A stretch of 64,000 nt of DNA from UBA1926 sp036732005. Its GTDB lineage: Bacteria; Planctomycetota; Phycisphaerae; Phycisphaerales; UBA1924. The translations under genes were made by a program, and so were the position numbers. The DNA lies in assembly GCA_036732005.1 (NCBI GenBank), contig DAINDF010000002.1:62001-126000 (forward strand), in the 5' to 3' direction. Numbering within the stretch: position 1 is the stretch's first letter; the number at the start of each line of letters is the position of its first letter. The notes below the pieces were generated by a model, which saw only the letters and a program-made list of their open reading frames with translations, was not told the origin of the DNA and ran no database searches. Of this stretch, positions 62,616 through 64,000 are shown one piece after another.

Positions 62616-63998
62616 ATGACCCGTCCGCTGGACATCCTGCGCCGGCCTCTGGCGGACCTCCCGGATCCGTTGGAGATCCCCCCCTGCCGGCGCGGCTTGG
62701 GCGAAGCGCCCCCGGTCGCCCGTGTCAGACCGCCCGGCTCCAAGAGCCTGACCAACCGCCTGCTGCTGCTCGCCGCGCTCGCCGAGGGGGAGTCGATCCT
62801 GGGTCACCCCCTCCTCGCCGCCGACGACGCCGAGCGGATGCTCGAGGCCGTCGCCCTGCTCGGGGCGGCCGTGCGCCGGGACGGGGACACGCTCCGGGTG
62901 CGCGGCGTGGGGGGGCGGTGGCGCATCCCGCCCGAGGGAACGACGATCAACCTCAACAACGCCGGCACGGCCACCCGGTTCCTGACCGCCGCGGCGTTGT
63001 GCGCCGGGGCCCCGCTCACGGTCGACGGCAACGAGCGGATGCGGCAGCGCCCGATCGGGGAACTCGGCGATCTCCTCGCGGCCCTTGGCGCGCGGGTCGA
63101 GTACCTCGGGGAGCCGGGCTGCCCGCCCGTGCGGATCTGCGCGCCCGAGGGGGGCCCGGCGGTCGACACGCTCACGGTCTCCACGACTCGGTCGAGCCAG
63201 TTCATCTCGGCGCTGCTGCTCGTGGCGCCCTTCCTGCCCCGGGGCCTGACGCTCCGCCTGGAGGGGGTGGTGACCAGCGCGTCGTATGTGCGCATGACCG
63301 TGGCCCTGCTCGAGCGGCTCGGCGCGACGGTGCGCACCAGCGAGGGGCTGCGGTTCATCCGCGTGCTCCCGGGGCTGGCGGCGTTCCGGGTCGATGTCGA
63401 GCCCGACGCGTCCGGCGCGACCTATTTCTGGGGGGCGGGGGCGATCCTCCCCGACGCGTCCATCGGCGTGACGGGGCTGGCGCGCGACGCGCTCCAGGGA
63501 GACTCGGGGTTTCCCTCGCTGCTGGTCCGGATGGGCGCGTCGGTCTCCGTGACGGACGACGCGGTGACGGTCCGGGGGCCGGCCCGGCTCCTGCCGGTCC
63601 TCGCCGACATGAGCGACATGCCCGACGCCGCCATGACGCTCGCGGTGTGCGCCGCGTTCGCGTCGGGCACGAGCATCCTCCGCGGCGTGCGCACGCTGCG
63701 CGACAAGGAGTGCGACCGGATCGCGGCGCTGGAATCCGAACTCGGGAAGATCGGCGTGAGGGTCGAGTCGGATGTGAACGGCGACCCCGATGTGCTGACC
63801 GTGACGCCGCCCGAGGGCGGGGTGGATTGCTCGACGGGCGTGGAGCGCGTCGAGTTCGACACTTTCAAGGACCACCGCATGGCGATGTCGCTCGCGCTGA
63901 TCGGCCTCCGCCGTCCGGGGGTCTTCATCCGTGATCCCGCCTGCGTGGACAAGACCTATCCGACCTATTTCGGTGATCTCGCGTCGGTGTACGCTTGA
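62616..63998 (+). CDS. aroA: 3-phosphoshikimate 1-carboxyvinyltransferase (EPSP synthase)
   Basis: This 460-residue enzyme joins shikimate-3-phosphate and phosphoenolpyruvate in aromatic amino-acid synthesis. Substrate motifs are PGSKSLTNR (Lys43, Ser44, Arg48), NNAGTATRFLTAAA and GNERMRQRPIGEL. The later motifs SSQFISALLL, SDMPDAAMTLAV with its catalytic Asp, RDKECDRI and FKDHRMAMS are also present. An N-terminal extension of about 35 residues precedes the domain. The ATG at 62616 is the first in the protein-like frame; the same frame is open far upstream by chance. The gene ends two bases before the window edge and is complete. Confidence 0.93.
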   Translation: MTRPLDILRRPLADLPDPLEIPPCRRGLGEAPPVARVRPPGSKSLTNRLLLLAALAEGESILGHPLLAADDAERMLEAVALLGAAVRRDGDTLRVRGVGGRWRIPPEGTTINLNNAGTATRFLTAAALCAGAPLTVDGNERMRQRPIGELGDLLAALGARVEYLGEPGCPPVRICAPEGGPAVDTLTVSTTRSSQFISALLLVAPFLPRGLTLRLEGVVTSASYVRMTVALLERLGATVRTSEGLRFIRVLPGLAAFRVDVEPDASGATYFWGAGAILPDASIGVTGLARDALQGDSGFPSLLVRMGASVSVTDDAVTVRGPARLLPVLADMSDMPDAAMTLAVCAAFASGTSILRGVRTLRDKECDRIAALESELGKIGVRVESDVNGDPDVLTVTPPEGGVDCSTGVERVEFDTFKDHRMAMSLALIGLRRPGVFIRDPACVDKTYPTYFGDLASVYA

Positions 63999-64000
63999 GG

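Noticed and set aside
1..64000. tRNA or rRNA genes, CRISPR arrays, insertion sequences, prophage genes
   Set aside because: I saw no cloverleaf, regular repeat-spacer pattern, transposase or phage structural gene. Small RNAs could still be missed by eye.

Overview
This 64 kb window is GC-rich, tightly packed chromosomal DNA. The gene content suggests a planctomycete, most likely of the Phycisphaerae. That is an inference from a secreted Cys-type sulfatase, a TGGTGVSPV/TGGTPVPP-encoding palindromic repeat, a B12-dependent class II ribonucleotide reductase, proteins with dockerin-like calcium loops, NHL and secretin proteins with very long N-termini, and several exported proteins of unknown family. 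I recognised no rRNA, tRNA, CRISPR array, insertion sequence or prophage. Most genes are ordinary and vertically plausible.

Region 1 (1-13185) is a galactoside-use locus: a sulfatase (interrupted by a TAG codon and cut by the window edge), a PhoD-like phosphatase, a lipoprotein GH2 beta-galactosidase with an inserted LamG domain, galM, galK, a LacI-family regulator and a sodium/solute symporter. Four matching 14-bp operators sit in front of its transcription units. Region 2 (13201-20958) is a redox module: a 12-heme cytochrome, a HybB/NrfD-type membrane subunit, a HybA-like iron-sulfur protein, a small membrane protein and a GcvH-like protein lacking the lipoyl lysine. It faces a heme-motif sensor kinase and an NtrC-type sigma54 activator. 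I find two sigma54 promoters, each about 80 bp from a shared 18-bp palindromic site, which links the regulator to both redox transcription units.

Region 3 (20972-35140) holds smc, an FlgI-like lipoprotein, a 900-bp non-coding stretch full of perfect hairpins, dcd, a small lipoprotein, nrdJ with an in-frame palindromic repeat, a UvrB/C-motif protein and a sigma70 factor. Region 4 (35270-46418) holds an exported protein, trxB, a TlpA-like thioredoxin, an ACT-domain protein, two tandem paralogous secreted proteins of unknown family, the iscS-iscU-iscA operon and an RsbV/RsbW-type pair. Region 5 (46546-64000) holds a large secretin, a hypothetical protein, coaX, a reduced MnmE-like GTPase, a TPR-like membrane protein, an RluA-family pseudouridine synthase, an NHL/thioredoxin protein, a hypothetical protein, a response regulator/HD-GYP pair, an ADP-forming acyl-CoA synthetase with permuted domains, and aroA.

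Across the window the tetranucleotide ACGT is almost missing and appears to be replaced by ATGT/ACAT. This suggests methylation-driven loss or restriction avoidance. The strongest candidates for undescribed biology are the sigma54-controlled heme-sensing redox module, the hairpin array upstream of dcd, the tandem secreted paralogues and the ACGT depletion.
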